DNA of 64,000 bases from CAVRCA01 sp965218045 (GCA_965218045.1 CBDCJX010000008.1:434001-498000); one strand, 5' to 3'; shown: positions 34,424 through 43,028, counted from the stretch's first letter. Program-made: numbers and translations. Notes: a model not told the origin generated them from the sequence alone.

Positions 34424-34452
34424 AAGCGAGGGGGCACGCCGCTCCCTCGCTT
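34424..34452. terminator. Bidirectional terminator hairpin
   Basis: AAGCGAGGG (34424-34432) pairs perfectly with CCCTCGCTT (34444-34452), a 9-bp stem with an 11-base loop. It lies exactly between two convergent genes (stops at 34414 and 34454), so it could end transcripts from both sides. The flanking T-runs are weak. Confidence 0.65.
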
Positions 34453-34453
34453 C

Positions 34454-34702
34454 TCAAGGCGCGTTCGTGCCGGTTCGCGGCTTCAGCGCCGCGCGGCATT
34501 GCTGCGACAAGTTTACCCAGTATTGCCGCAAGCAGGCGGTCCGCACCGCGTCCACCGTCGAGCCGCTGCAATGAGTCTCGTAATCCAGCCGGCATGCACG
34601 GCGCATCGTGGCATTGTTCGGTGTGGCAGCTTCGTCCTGCGCCAGCCCGCCCGCCACGGGCATGACGATCAGCACCGACGCTAGTAGAACACTGCGAGTC
34701 AT
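34454..34702 (-). CDS. Small Cys-rich secreted protein
   Basis: The 82-residue protein has a signal sequence (MTRSVLLASVLIVMPVAGGL) and then a short domain with four cysteines spaced as RRACRLDYETHCSGS and TACLRQYWVNLSQQCRAAL. This C-x5-7-C ... CL-x8-LS-x2-C pattern resembles single cysteine-rich (GLG1-like) repeats seen in small proteobacterial periplasmic proteins. Function is unknown. The start at 34702 is chosen because the signal peptide begins there. It is convergent with the amidohydrolase and divergent from the next methyltransferase by 24 nt. Confidence 0.65.
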   Translation of the reverse strand: MTRSVLLASVLIVMPVAGGLAQDEAATPNNATMRRACRLDYETHCSGSTVDAVRTACLRQYWVNLSQQCRAALKPRTGTNAP

Positions 34703-34726
34703 TTCCCCTCCGCGCGAGCCGGTTTC

Positions 34727-35554
34727 GTGACCAACAGTGACACCACCATGCCGCAAGCTTACGACGCGGAGTTCTTCGCCGCCCAGCGCGAAGGATCGCT
34801 GCGCTCAGCGCGGTTGATCGTGCCGCAATTGCTGCAACTGTTCCCGGCGACCTCCGTGGTCGATGTCGGCTGTGGCATCGGCACGTGGCTGCGTGCCTGC
34901 GTCGAAACCGGCGTGGCCGAGGCGCATGGTTACGATGGCGACTATGTCGACCGCCCGATGCTCGAGATCGCCCCCGAGGCGTTCACCGCCGTCGACCTGC
35001 GCGACGATTTCCCGCTGCGTCGGCGCCACTACGATCTCGCGTTGTCGCTCGAAGTCGCCGAGCATCTGCCACCCGAGGCAGCACGCGGTTTCGTCCGCCG
35101 ACTGACCGAGGCCGCGCCAATTGTCGCCTTCTCCGCCGCCATCCCCGGCCAGGGCGGCACCGAGCACCTCAACGAGTGCTGGCAGGACGAGTGGCGCGCC
35201 GTGTTCGCCGCGTTCGACTACCGCCCGGTGGACTGCATCCGCCCGGCGATCTGGGGCAACGCGATGATCGAGTACTGGTATCAGCAGAACCTCGTCGTCT
35301 ATTGCAGCCGCGCGACCCTGGCGGCGCGTCCGGACCTGCTGCCGGTGGCCGACGCGATCAGCCTAAACCTGGTGCATCCCATCCTGTATGGCTTCTCCCG
35401 ACGCGCCACCGCTGCCACTGCCGTCGTCGAGCCGATCGCCACACCCGAACCCCCGCCCGAGCCCGAGTCCCCGCCCGAGCCGGCCTTCTTGCCGACCTTG
35501 CGGAGGCTGCCCGGGTTGTTCGCCAGGGCGGTCGGCCGGCGGCTCGGCGGTTGA
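34727..35554 (+). CDS. Class I SAM-dependent methyltransferase
   Basis: The 275-residue protein has the SAM-binding motif SVVDVGCGIGTWLRACVETG and the acidic loop YDLALSLEVAEHLPPEAARG, a standard Methyltransf_11-like core of about 180 residues. A C-terminal Pro/Glu-rich linker and a short basic tail follow (PEPPPEPESPPEP). The start is either the GTG at 34727 or the ATG at 34748. It is coupled to the phosphatase gene through a TTGA overlap. Substrate unknown; related proteins occur near surface glycan genes. Confidence 0.78.
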   Translation: MTNSDTTMPQAYDAEFFAAQREGSLRSARLIVPQLLQLFPATSVVDVGCGIGTWLRACVETGVAEAHGYDGDYVDRPMLEIAPEAFTAVDLRDDFPLRRRHYDLALSLEVAEHLPPEAARGFVRRLTEAAPIVAFSAAIPGQGGTEHLNECWQDEWRAVFAAFDYRPVDCIRPAIWGNAMIEYWYQQNLVVYCSRATLAARPDLLPVADAISLNLVHPILYGFSRRATAATAVVEPIATPEPPPEPESPPEPAFLPTLRRLPGLFARAVGRRLGG

Positions 35555-36102
35555 AACTCGCGCTGGTGCGTCATCCCGCCACCGCCGCGCCGCCCGACAC
35601 TTGTTACGGCCGGCTCGACGTGACGCTGCATGCGCACTCCGGCGCGGCGTTGCGCGCGATCGTCGATGTCTTGTCGAAAGTGCCGGCACGACACGTCTGG
35701 AGCAGCCCGGCGCGACGCTGCCGTGACACCGCCGAGGCGATCACCACTTCACTGCGTTTGCAACTATGCGTCGATGCGCGCCTGCGCGAGCTGGATTTCG
35801 GCGCCTGGGAGGGCCGCGCGTGGAATACGCTGCCGCGCGCCGAACTTGATCGCTGGGCGGCGTCCCCGGCCAGTTTCGCGCCACCCGGCGGCGAAAGCGG
35901 CGCCAGCCTGCTCAGCCGAGTCGCTTCGTTCCACACCGAGCTGCAACGCGCGCAACAGGACTGCATCGTCGTCGCGCATGGCGGCTCCCTGAAACTGCTC
36001 GCGGCTCTGCTGCGCGGCGAACCGCCCGACCTGCTCGCGCCCGCGCCAACACTCGGCTCGGTCACCATGGTCTCGCGCGTCGCCGGCGCTCCCGCCTCGT
36101 GA
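35551..36102 (+). CDS. Histidine phosphatase family protein, CobC-like
   Basis: The 183-residue phosphoglycerate mutase-like phosphatase begins LALVRHPATAAPPDTCYGRL, in which the catalytic His follows Arg (RHP rather than the common RHG) and CYGRLD is typical of alpha-ribazole phosphatase (CobC). The second Arg and Glu (ELDFGAWEGRAW) and the final His (IVVAHGGSLKLLAALL) are present. CobC dephosphorylates alpha-ribazole phosphate late in cobalamin assembly, and other cob genes lie 20 kb away in this window, so that role is plausible but not proven. It starts at a TTG overlapping the upstream stop. Confidence 0.75.
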   Translation: MKLALVRHPATAAPPDTCYGRLDVTLHAHSGAALRAIVDVLSKVPARHVWSSPARRCRDTAEAITTSLRLQLCVDARLRELDFGAWEGRAWNTLPRAELDRWAASPASFAPPGGESGASLLSRVASFHTELQRAQQDCIVVAHGGSLKLLAALLRGEPPDLLAPAPTLGSVTMVSRVAGAPAS

Positions 36103-36172
36103 CATCGCCACGACCCCTGGCTACGATGCCCCGCGGTCCAGTCTGCCGCTCAGCCGACCGGGAGAAAGGCGC

Positions 36173-36526
36173 ATGTGCGGACGCGCTCTCGCCATCCTTT
36201 GCCTCCTCGCGCTTGCCGGCACCGTCACGGCGGTGGCGGCGGATCGCATGCGTTTCTGGAATCTGACAGGAACAACGATCGCCAAGCTCTACCTAGCGCC
36301 CGCCGGCACCGAGCAATGGGGCCCCAACCAGTGTGCCAATGATCCGGACGGGACCATCAGCTCGGATGAGCGACTGAGGCTCGACGGCGTGGCGGCTGGC
36401 CGTTACGACGTCAGGCTCGTCGATGCGGATGGACGAACCTGCATCGTGAAGGGCGTCACCTTGCGGGCCGGACAAGCTTACGCCTTCTCGCTATCGGATG
36501 CCGACCTCTCGGATTGCGCGAAGTAG
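36173..36526 (+). CDS. Small secreted protein of the PQQ alcohol-oxidation module
   Basis: The 117-residue protein has a signal sequence (LAILCLLALAGTVTAVAA) and a compact beta-rich domain beginning RMRFWNLTGTTIAKLYLAPA, with four cysteines after the signal peptide (C54 NDPDG.., C90 IVKG.., the final SDC). I do not recognise a named family. Position at the head of a PQQ-dependent dehydrogenase cluster suggests a periplasmic accessory role. A GGGAGAAAGG ribosome binding site precedes the ATG. Confidence 0.65.
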   Translation: MCGRALAILCLLALAGTVTAVAADRMRFWNLTGTTIAKLYLAPAGTEQWGPNQCANDPDGTISSDERLRLDGVAAGRYDVRLVDADGRTCIVKGVTLRAGQAYAFSLSDADLSDCAK

Positions 36527-36576
36527 TCCGGCAGCGGACGGTGGCGGGACGGAACGCACCTGCTGGGAGGTCACCA

Positions 36577-37581
36577 ATGTGGTTGCGGCTGGACGGTCCG
36601 ACGATACTGCGGCACGGCCTCCCGGCCCTGCTGCTCTGGTTCACCCTGGCGACCGGGGCGAGCGCCAAGGGCACCGGCTATGTGTTCGTCAGCAACGAGA
36701 AGACCGACAACGTCGCGGTGATCGATCCCAAGCAGGACTACCGGGTTGTCAAATGGATCGAAACATCCCGCCGCCCCAGGGCCATGAAGTTTCGCAACGA
36801 CCGCAAGCAGCTTCTGGTCGCTTGCGGCGACGACGACGTGATCGACGTGATCGACGTGGCAACACTGAAGGTCACCGATCACATCCCGACCGGCCGGAGT
36901 CCCGAAATGTTTGAGCTTAGCAAGGATGGGAAATCTCTTTACATTTCCAACGAGGAAAGTTCTGCGGTGCAGGAGATTCTCATCGCGGACAAGATCATCG
37001 AGCGCGAGATCCCGACCGGTGCCGAACCCGAGGGCGTCGCGCTGACCGATGATGGAAAGACCCTGTACGTGACCTCCGAAGTGACCGACATGGTGCACGT
37101 CGTCGACCTCGGTGCCGGAGCCGTGACCGACAACATCATCGTCGGCACACGGCCAAGGCGTTTCCTGCTGTTGCCGAACGGCAAGGAACTCTGGGTGTCG
37201 AACGAACTGTCCGGTCAGGTCTCGATCATCGACCGCGTCACCAACCAGGTCTCGGCGAACATCGATTTCATCCCGCCAGGATTCCGCCAGGTCGACGTGA
37301 CACCCGTCGGCATGACCATGACCAAGGACGGCAAGACGGCGATAATCGCGCTGGGCCGCGCCAATCACGTCGCCTTCGTCGACACCGCCACGAGGAAGAT
37401 CAAGGACTACGTGCTGGTCGGCAGCCGCGCCTGGGGGGTTGCCCTGAGCCCCGATGAAAAGACGCTCTACGTCGCCAACGGGCTGAGCGACGATGTTTCG
37501 GTCGTGGACATGTCCACCCGCAAGGCGACTCGAGCCGTGCCGGTCGGCCGGGTCCCGCACACGGTCATCGCCGATGATTGA
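36577..37581 (+). CDS. PQQ-associated YVTN-type beta-propeller protein
   Basis: The 334-residue periplasmic protein has a signal sequence (ending near TGASAKG) followed by about seven repeats of the type YVFVSNEKTDNVAVIDPKQ, SLYISNEESSAVQEILI and TLYVANGLSDDVSVVDM, which build a YVTN/lactonase-like beta-propeller. This is the beta-propeller protein commonly encoded beside PQQ-dependent alcohol dehydrogenases and PQQ-linked ABC transporter genes; its biochemical role is not established. The start is the ATG at 36577 with GGGAGG upstream. It overlaps the next gene by 8 nt. Confidence 0.85.
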   Translation: MWLRLDGPTILRHGLPALLLWFTLATGASAKGTGYVFVSNEKTDNVAVIDPKQDYRVVKWIETSRRPRAMKFRNDRKQLLVACGDDDVIDVIDVATLKVTDHIPTGRSPEMFELSKDGKSLYISNEESSAVQEILIADKIIEREIPTGAEPEGVALTDDGKTLYVTSEVTDMVHVVDLGAGAVTDNIIVGTRPRRFLLLPNGKELWVSNELSGQVSIIDRVTNQVSANIDFIPPGFRQVDVTPVGMTMTKDGKTAIIALGRANHVAFVDTATRKIKDYVLVGSRAWGVALSPDEKTLYVANGLSDDVSVVDMSTRKATRAVPVGRVPHTVIADD

Positions 37582-38788
37582 GCGGGCCCGCACCCTCATC
37601 GCGGCGGCGGCACTCGCGATCGGGATCGGCGCCGTCGCGCCGGCGAATGCCGCGCAGCCTGGACCGGCCTCGGTCAAGCCGATGAAGCTCGGCTATGTCG
37701 AGCTCGCCGATGACCCGCGTTACGCCGACCAGGGCGCTCATTCGGGGATCGTTTTCACCGAGCTCGGCCGGCCCTACGAGGGCAGCCAGGTCGCCTTGCA
37801 GGAAGCACGCGCGATCGGACGCGTCATCCACGTCGACTTCACCATGACAAAAGCGACCGCGAAGTCGGTCGACGAACTTGCACGGCTTGTCTCGGGCTGG
37901 ATCGAAACAAACGACGTACACTTCATCCTTGCCGATCTCCCGGCGGCCGCGCTGCTGGACCTGGGGCGTCGGCTTGCGGGCCACAAAGTGCTGCTGTTCA
38001 ACGTGTCGGCTCCGGACGATTCGCTGCGTGGCGCCGACTGCCTAGCGAACGTCCTCCACACCTATCCCAGCAGGTCAATGCTGTCCGACGCCCTCGTGCA
38101 GTTCCTCGCCGCCAAGCGCTGGTCACGCATCCTCGTCCTGCAGGGACCGGCCGCCGAGGATGCCGCGATGGTCGCCGCACTCCAGCGCTCGACGCAGAAG
38201 TTCGGCGCCAAGATCGTCGAGACCCGGCAATTCCTGCTCTCCAACGACCCGCGCAACCGAGCGCAAAGCAACGTTGCGCTGATGACCGAGGGTTCGAGTT
38301 ACGATGTGGTCTATGTCGCCGACAGCAGCGGCGAGATCGGCCGCTATGTGCCATATCAGACCAGCCTTCCCCGGCCCGTTGTCGGCAGCGCAGGGCTGAT
38401 GCCGACGGCCTGGAGCTGGAGCTGGGATCGAGACGCCGGGGTGCAGTTGCAGCATCGCTTCGAGAAGGTTGCGTCACCGCGTCGCATGAATGGTGGCGAT
38501 TGGGCGGCGTGGGAGGCGGTGAAGGCAGTCACCCAGGCGACGTTGCGATCGCAATCCACCGAGTTCGATCCGGTAAGATCTTTTCTGTTGAGCGACAAGC
38601 TCAACCTCGACACGGTGAAGGGCAATCCCGGCAGCTTTCGCGCGTGGGACCATCAGCTCCGCGCGCCCGTGCTGCTCAGCACCGCCGACGCGGTGATAGA
38701 ACGGGCTCCCCTGCCCCAGTTCCTGCATCGGACCAACGTGCTGGACACGCTCGGTATCGACGCACCGGAGACGGCGTGCCGGTTCTGA
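37574..38788 (+). CDS. PQQ-dependent alcohol system substrate-binding protein
   Basis: The 404-residue protein has a signal peptide (TLIAAAALAIGIGAVAPANA) and a periplasmic binding-protein fold of the branched-chain amino-acid receptor type. It resembles the substrate-binding proteins linked to PQQ-dependent alcohol dehydrogenase systems (MKLGYVELADDPRYADQGAH, FNVSAPDDSLRGADCLANVL, AAWEAVKAVTQATLRS). The permease and ATPase genes usually found with it are not adjacent, so it may act as a sensor or with a distant transporter. The ATG at 37574 overlaps the propeller gene. Confidence 0.82.
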   Translation: MIERARTLIAAAALAIGIGAVAPANAAQPGPASVKPMKLGYVELADDPRYADQGAHSGIVFTELGRPYEGSQVALQEARAIGRVIHVDFTMTKATAKSVDELARLVSGWIETNDVHFILADLPAAALLDLGRRLAGHKVLLFNVSAPDDSLRGADCLANVLHTYPSRSMLSDALVQFLAAKRWSRILVLQGPAAEDAAMVAALQRSTQKFGAKIVETRQFLLSNDPRNRAQSNVALMTEGSSYDVVYVADSSGEIGRYVPYQTSLPRPVVGSAGLMPTAWSWSWDRDAGVQLQHRFEKVASPRRMNGGDWAAWEAVKAVTQATLRSQSTEFDPVRSFLLSDKLNLDTVKGNPGSFRAWDHQLRAPVLLSTADAVIERAPLPQFLHRTNVLDTLGIDAPETACRF

Positions 38789-38816
38789 CCTCGACGGAGA
38801 CGGACGGAGGGTAGCG

Positions 38817-39563
38817 ATGAAGGTGGCGCGGCACTTGGCCGGATGGCTGGTCCTGTTCACCCTCTGCCCGACCCTGATGGCGTCGCTGCACGCGCAGGAC
38901 CGGCCCAAGCGCCTCAGCATCTGGGACATCCATCTCGGCGACGAAGCGTCGGCGATTCCGAACGAATACGTGAGCTATGCCTGTGGCACCAACGGCGGAC
39001 CGCCTTCAGTGCCGCTCGCCAACTTCACCGAGTTCCGGCGATGCAAGCCGGACGCTGACGGGCTGCACGAGGTGTATTTTGAATACGACGATGAGCTCGA
39101 GTATCAGGCGCGCGCGCTCAACCACACTGCGGAGATCAGGATGTACGCCGGCACAACGGCGTTCGAGTTCCCGATCATCGCTTCGGTGCTGTTCGACGAC
39201 GCCGGTCGGGTCAGAGGCGAGCGCATGGTGACAGACCCGCGCCAGCATGTGTCGCGCGACCGTGTCGAGTTCTGGGAACTGGCCAACTTCGTGCGTCACC
39301 GGTTCGGCGACGATGGCTGGACCTGCGAGGATCTGCCCGCGGAGGAAGGCGAGACCCCGGCCGGGTCACGATTCCTCAAGAATCGCTGCGAAAAAATCGT
39401 CTCGGGTGCGCGCCTCATCCTCGAACAGCGCTTCTTTCAGAAGAAGGGCCAGCAATTCGTCGATCCGTACACTGGCCGGGCGCAGCCGAATGCGTTCGAA
39501 AGCGAGACCCGGTTCGAGATGAACGACGCCACCGTGCCGGCACACAAGATCGGCGAGAACTGA
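38817..39563 (+). CDS. Conserved periplasmic protein of the PQQ module, unknown function
   Basis: The 248-residue protein has a signal sequence (LAGWLVLFTLCPTLMASLHA) and the segment RLSIWDIHLGDEASAIPNEY then VSYACGTNGGPPSVPL. The rest is mixed alpha/beta with three cysteines after the signal peptide. I do not recognise the family. It follows the binding-protein gene on the same strand with its own ribosome binding site (GGAGGGTAG), so it likely belongs to the same transcription unit. It ends 9 nt before the convergent pentapeptide-repeat gene. Confidence 0.7.
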   Translation: MKVARHLAGWLVLFTLCPTLMASLHAQDRPKRLSIWDIHLGDEASAIPNEYVSYACGTNGGPPSVPLANFTEFRRCKPDADGLHEVYFEYDDELEYQARALNHTAEIRMYAGTTAFEFPIIASVLFDDAGRVRGERMVTDPRQHVSRDRVEFWELANFVRHRFGDDGWTCEDLPAEEGETPAGSRFLKNRCEKIVSGARLILEQRFFQKKGQQFVDPYTGRAQPNAFESETRFEMNDATVPAHKIGEN

Positions 39564-39572
39564 CGCGTTGGT

Positions 39573-40436
39573 CTACTGACCGACCGTGCCGTCCACGAGC
39601 AGGGCTCCCTTGGTTTTCATGCCGGCGGTGTCGGCCCTGTCGAGGTCCGCGCGTTCCAGGCGCGAGCCGCGGAAGTCGCCCTCGGTCAGGTTCGCGCCGG
39701 TGAGATCGGCTCGGTAGAAATCGGCCCGGATGGCGGAAATCCCCGCCAGCTTGGCATTGCGCAGGCGCGCGCCGACGAAGCCGGCGCCGTCGGCCAACGC
39801 GGCGGTCAGATCGCAGCGGCTCAGGTTTGCGCCGTTCAGGTTCGCTTGCTTCAGCTTCGCCTGCGACAGATCGCAATCAGCCATTTCCGCGTTGGTGACG
39901 GTCGCGAGCGAAACATCCGCGCCGCGCAGCTTCGCTCGTGTCAAGCGAACATGCGCCATGTGCGCCCCCGTCATCGTCGCACCGTCAAGTCGAGCGGCAC
40001 TCAGGTCCGTCGCATAGAGCAGCGCGCCGGCGAGATCGGCGCCGATCAGCGATGCGCGTTTCATGTCGGCCTTGTTGAGATTGGCATCCCGCAGCTTGGC
40101 CCGATCGAGTTTGACGCCGGTCAGCCGCGCGGCGTGCAGCACGGCCCCGGTGAGATCGGCCCCGGTGAGATCGGCGTCGCTCAGGTCACGACGTTTCAGC
40201 CGGGCACCGCGCAGGTCGCAGCCCGGACAATCCTTGCGCGTGCCCGCGAGGAACGCCTGTCGGTCGGGCACGTTCCCCGGCTCCGGCGGCCGCTGCTCCG
40301 CCACCGCCCCGGCGCACAGGCCCACGCTCAACACGACGAGCGTCGCGCAGTTACGCCACACACGGCGGGCGGCGAGTGCTTTCGTAAAAATGATGTGCAA
40401 CTGCCTCACTTGGCCCCCGAGCTGCTTGCGCGCCAA
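39573..40436 (-). CDS. Pentapeptide-repeat protein, exported
   Basis: The 287-residue protein has a hydrophobic N-terminal segment (CATLVVLSVGLCAGAVAEQ) suggesting export, and then about 30 pentapeptide repeats of the A(D/N)LXX type, for example LRGARLKRRDLSDADLTGAD and LTGAVLHAARL. The repeats form a right-handed quadrilateral beta-helix. Function is unknown; such proteins serve as scaffolds or nucleic-acid mimics in other settings. The start is uncertain: a TTG at 40436 or a GTG at 40409 would each keep the export signal, and there is no ATG in the N-terminal region. Confidence 0.8.
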   Translation of the reverse strand: MARKQLGGQVRQLHIIFTKALAARRVWRNCATLVVLSVGLCAGAVAEQRPPEPGNVPDRQAFLAGTRKDCPGCDLRGARLKRRDLSDADLTGADLTGAVLHAARLTGVKLDRAKLRDANLNKADMKRASLIGADLAGALLYATDLSAARLDGATMTGAHMAHVRLTRAKLRGADVSLATVTNAEMADCDLSQAKLKQANLNGANLSRCDLTAALADGAGFVGARLRNAKLAGISAIRADFYRADLTGANLTEGDFRGSRLERADLDRADTAGMKTKGALLVDGTVGQ

Positions 40437-40532
40437 GCCGTGCCACTCCTAAGCTCCTGACAAAGAGCCCGAATGACGACCGGAGGCTGTGGTCTCTCGC
40501 CCGTCCGGACAGCCTTGCGCGGGGGGTGGGAA

Positions 40533-40679
40533 ATGATCAGGGCGCTCCTGTTGCTGGCGCTGCAATCCGCGCCACCGAGGTCGAGGCACGCGATCGACTC
40601 CACCACCATCGAGATCAATGATCAACGCATCATGCTGCTGGACGGCGGCGATGCACGACCAGGAGGGAGAAGACCGTGA
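40533..40679 (+). CDS. Short ORF, possible truncated thermonuclease-like start
   Basis: This 48-residue frame starts with a hydrophobic leader (MIRALLLLALQSA) and then reads HAIDSTTIEINDQRIMLLDG, which resembles the first strands of staphylococcal-nuclease-like domains (VxDGDTIxxxGxxIRLxGIDAP). It stops after ARPGG, before the catalytic residues, so if it is a nuclease gene it is truncated. Its stop overlaps the cytochrome c start by 4 nt, which argues that it is at least translated as a coupling ORF. Low confidence in function. Confidence 0.4.
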   Translation: MIRALLLLALQSAPPRSRHAIDSTTIEINDQRIMLLDGGDARPGGRRP

Positions 40680-41212
40680 CCCGTAACGACTCCGCTTTTG
40701 GCTCGAGATCGGCAATGGTTGCGCGGACCGCGGCCACCGCCCTGGCGATCGCTGCTTGCGTCGGCCCGACCCGGCCCGCTCGCGCCGACGATGTCGCCAC
40801 CGGGCACAGGATTTGGGCCGACAACAAGGCCGGATGCCAGGAGTGTCACGGCTGGGCGGGAAACGGGGTCCGCGGCTTCCACTCCGAAGGCCTGGCGCCG
40901 TCGCTTCGCGAGACGCAGCTCGACCGCGATCAGATTCGCATGACCATACAGTGTGGTCGGCCGGCGACGCCGATGCCGCATTTCGATCGCTTCGCTTACA
41001 CCGACAAGCGCTGCTACGACATGACCGCGGAGGATCTCGGCAGCTCGGTTCCGAACCGTGCGACGACCACGCTGCAACCCTACCAGATTGATGCCTTGGC
41101 GGATTATGTCGCGACCAGGATCAAGGGCGCCGGCCCGGTGACCCGAGCCCAGTGCCGCGACTATTTCGGCCCCGCCGCCGGATCGCGCTGCGACGCGTAT
41201 CCCGAGCGGTAA
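40676..41212 (+). CDS. Periplasmic class I cytochrome c
   Basis: The 178-residue protein has an Ala-rich export signal (ARTAATALAIAACVGPTRPA) and a single heme c site, AGCQECHGWAGNGVRG, with a likely axial Met in RPATPMPHFDRFAY. It lies beside a PQQ-dependent alcohol dehydrogenase and probably accepts its electrons, like PedF or XoxG-type cytochromes. The GTG at 40676 follows AGGAGGGAGAAGACC; an internal ATG at 40715 is the alternative. A strong hairpin separates it from the convergent dehydrogenase. Confidence 0.85.
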   Translation: MTRNDSAFGSRSAMVARTAATALAIAACVGPTRPARADDVATGHRIWADNKAGCQECHGWAGNGVRGFHSEGLAPSLRETQLDRDQIRMTIQCGRPATPMPHFDRFAYTDKRCYDMTAEDLGSSVPNRATTTLQPYQIDALADYVATRIKGAGPVTRAQCRDYFGPAAGSRCDAYPER

Positions 41213-41240
41213 GGATTCGCGGCCGGGCCGAGGATGAAGT

Positions 41241-41269
41241 CGTCACGCTCCAAGGCGCGGAGCGTGACG
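41241..41269. terminator. Bidirectional terminator hairpin
   Basis: CGTCACGCTCC (41241-41251) and GGAGCGTGACG (41259-41269) form a perfect 11-bp stem with a 7-base loop, placed between the convergent cytochrome c and quinoprotein stops. It should terminate transcription from both directions, although neither side has a long T-run. Confidence 0.7.
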
Positions 41270-41285
41270 AACGCAGCGGCGAGGT

Positions 41286-43028
41286 TCAGAGGCCGAACAC
41301 GTACAGCATGGACGTGTTCTGCATGTCCTTCAAAGACGGTGTCTTGTTCAGGACGTCCCGCGTCTGCACGTTGCCGCCGATCAGCACGGCGACGTATTGC
41401 TTGCCGTCCACCGCGTAGGTCATCGGGGGAGCCGAACTGAACGAGCCGGTGTTGAAGCTCCACAGCGGCTTCAGCGTCTTGTCATCCAGCGCGTAGACTG
41501 TCCCATCGGTGGTCGTCGTGAACACGAGGCCGCCGGCGGTCGCCGTGACGCCGGAGGTGATGGCATGGTCCATCGGCTGCTGAGCCGCCTTGTTGCCCGT
41601 CACGGGGTCCATGGCGGTCACGGTGCCCTTCAGTTGCTCGGCGTTGGCGTAGGCACCGCCCAGCCAGGCAAAGCCGCTCGCGTCGTTCGACGGATCGACC
41701 GTGATCGTGGAGCAGCCCTCGATCCCACCGCCGTAGGAGAGATGGGTGCGCGGACTATACGAGGTCGGGAAGTAGTTCACGCCGCCGAGGATGTTCGGGC
41801 AATTCTCGATCTTGCCTTGCTCGCGCCGCGACGCATTGCCGAGCTTGTAGGTCTGGAGGTCCTTGTTCGGATCATATTCGACCGGCTTGCCCGTCTTCGG
41901 GTCGATCCCGTCCGTCCAGTTGTTCTTCAGGACATATTGCTGGCCGGAGATGAACTGGCCGTTGGTGCGATCGAGCGTGTAGAAGAAGCCGTTGCGACCG
42001 AAATGACCGATGATCTTGCGATCTTCGCCTTCGACCTTGGTGTCGATGAGCTGATTGATGCCCACCTCATCGAAATCCATGAAGTCGCCCGGCGTATACT
42101 GGAAGTACCACTTCATCTTCCCGGTGGCGACGTCGAAGGCGACCGTGGAGTTGGTGTAGAGATTGTCGCCCGGGCGGTATTCCGGATCGAACATCGGAAC
42201 CGGCTGGCCGGTGCCCCAGATCGTCAGCTTCGTCGCCGGGTCGTAGGAGCCGGTCACCCAGTACGAGCCGCCGCCGTGCTGCCAGGCGTTGTTGTTGCCC
42301 TTCCAGGTCTCGCTGCCCGGCTCGCCGGGCGCGGGAACGGTGTAGGTCCGCCATAGCCGCTCTCCGGTATCGGCGTTGAAGGCGTCGATATGGGCGCGCG
42401 CGCCGCGATCGCCGCCACTGCCGCCGACGATCAGCTTGTCGTCGATGACGAGGGGCGCCGAAGTGAGCGTGCAGTTGCTCGTCTTGAGGTCGTCGAACTG
42501 CACCGTCTTGACCAGTTCGCCGGTGTCGGCCTTGGTCCAGTTGACCTTGCAGTCGGCGGTCACCGAGATGACGAAGTTCTTGTACAGCGTGACCCCGCGA
42601 TTCGAGGCGACGAACACGTCGGCCTTGTTGGTCCCCGGATCCATCACCCAGGTGATCCGTGCCTTCGCAGGATCCCGCACATCGATCTTGTAGACCGTGC
42701 TGAAGCCGTCCACGACGTACATGAAGCCGCCGTCGACGAGCGGCGTGCTCTGATGACCGCCCATCGGAGCGAGACCGACGCCCTGGGTGCCGCCGAGCGC
42801 CACGGTGAAGGCGACGTGCAGGTTCTTCACGTTGTCCTTGTTGATCTGGTCGAGCTCGGAATAGCGATGCGAGGCATAGTCCTTGTTGACCATCAACCAG
42901 TTCTGCGGCTCCTTGTCGGCGTTGAGCAGACGCGTCGCCGTGACGTCGGCCGCCAACGCCGACAGCGATGTCGACGCGAGCAACGTGGATGCCAGAATCA
43001 CTGCTCGCCGAACCGAACGGACTTCCAT
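41286..43028 (-). CDS. PQQ-dependent methanol/ethanol-type alcohol dehydrogenase
   Basis: The 580-residue periplasmic quinoprotein has an eight-bladed propeller (repeats such as GTVYALDDKTLKPLWSFNTG) and a signal peptide ending near ALAAD. The catalytic Asp region reads QYTPGDFMDFDEVGINQL: D318 is the likely base, and D320, two residues on, matches the extra Asp that marks lanthanide-dependent XoxF/PedH-type enzymes. The vicinal Cys-Cys pair expected just before NRG is replaced by FVASNRG, so the usual disulfide ring is absent. The ATG at 43028 follows GGAGGAAAT. The adjacent cytochrome c and propeller protein are probable partners. Substrate (methanol, ethanol or other alcohol) is not determined. 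Confidence 0.9.
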   Translation of the reverse strand: MEVRSVRRAVILASTLLASTSLSALAADVTATRLLNADKEPQNWLMVNKDYASHRYSELDQINKDNVKNLHVAFTVALGGTQGVGLAPMGGHQSTPLVDGGFMYVVDGFSTVYKIDVRDPAKARITWVMDPGTNKADVFVASNRGVTLYKNFVISVTADCKVNWTKADTGELVKTVQFDDLKTSNCTLTSAPLVIDDKLIVGGSGGDRGARAHIDAFNADTGERLWRTYTVPAPGEPGSETWKGNNNAWQHGGGSYWVTGSYDPATKLTIWGTGQPVPMFDPEYRPGDNLYTNSTVAFDVATGKMKWYFQYTPGDFMDFDEVGINQLIDTKVEGEDRKIIGHFGRNGFFYTLDRTNGQFISGQQYVLKNNWTDGIDPKTGKPVEYDPNKDLQTYKLGNASRREQGKIENCPNILGGVNYFPTSYSPRTHLSYGGGIEGCSTITVDPSNDASGFAWLGGAYANAEQLKGTVTAMDPVTGNKAAQQPMDHAITSGVTATAGGLVFTTTTDGTVYALDDKTLKPLWSFNTGSFSSAPPMTYAVDGKQYVAVLIGGNVQTRDVLNKTPSLKDMQNTSMLYVFGL

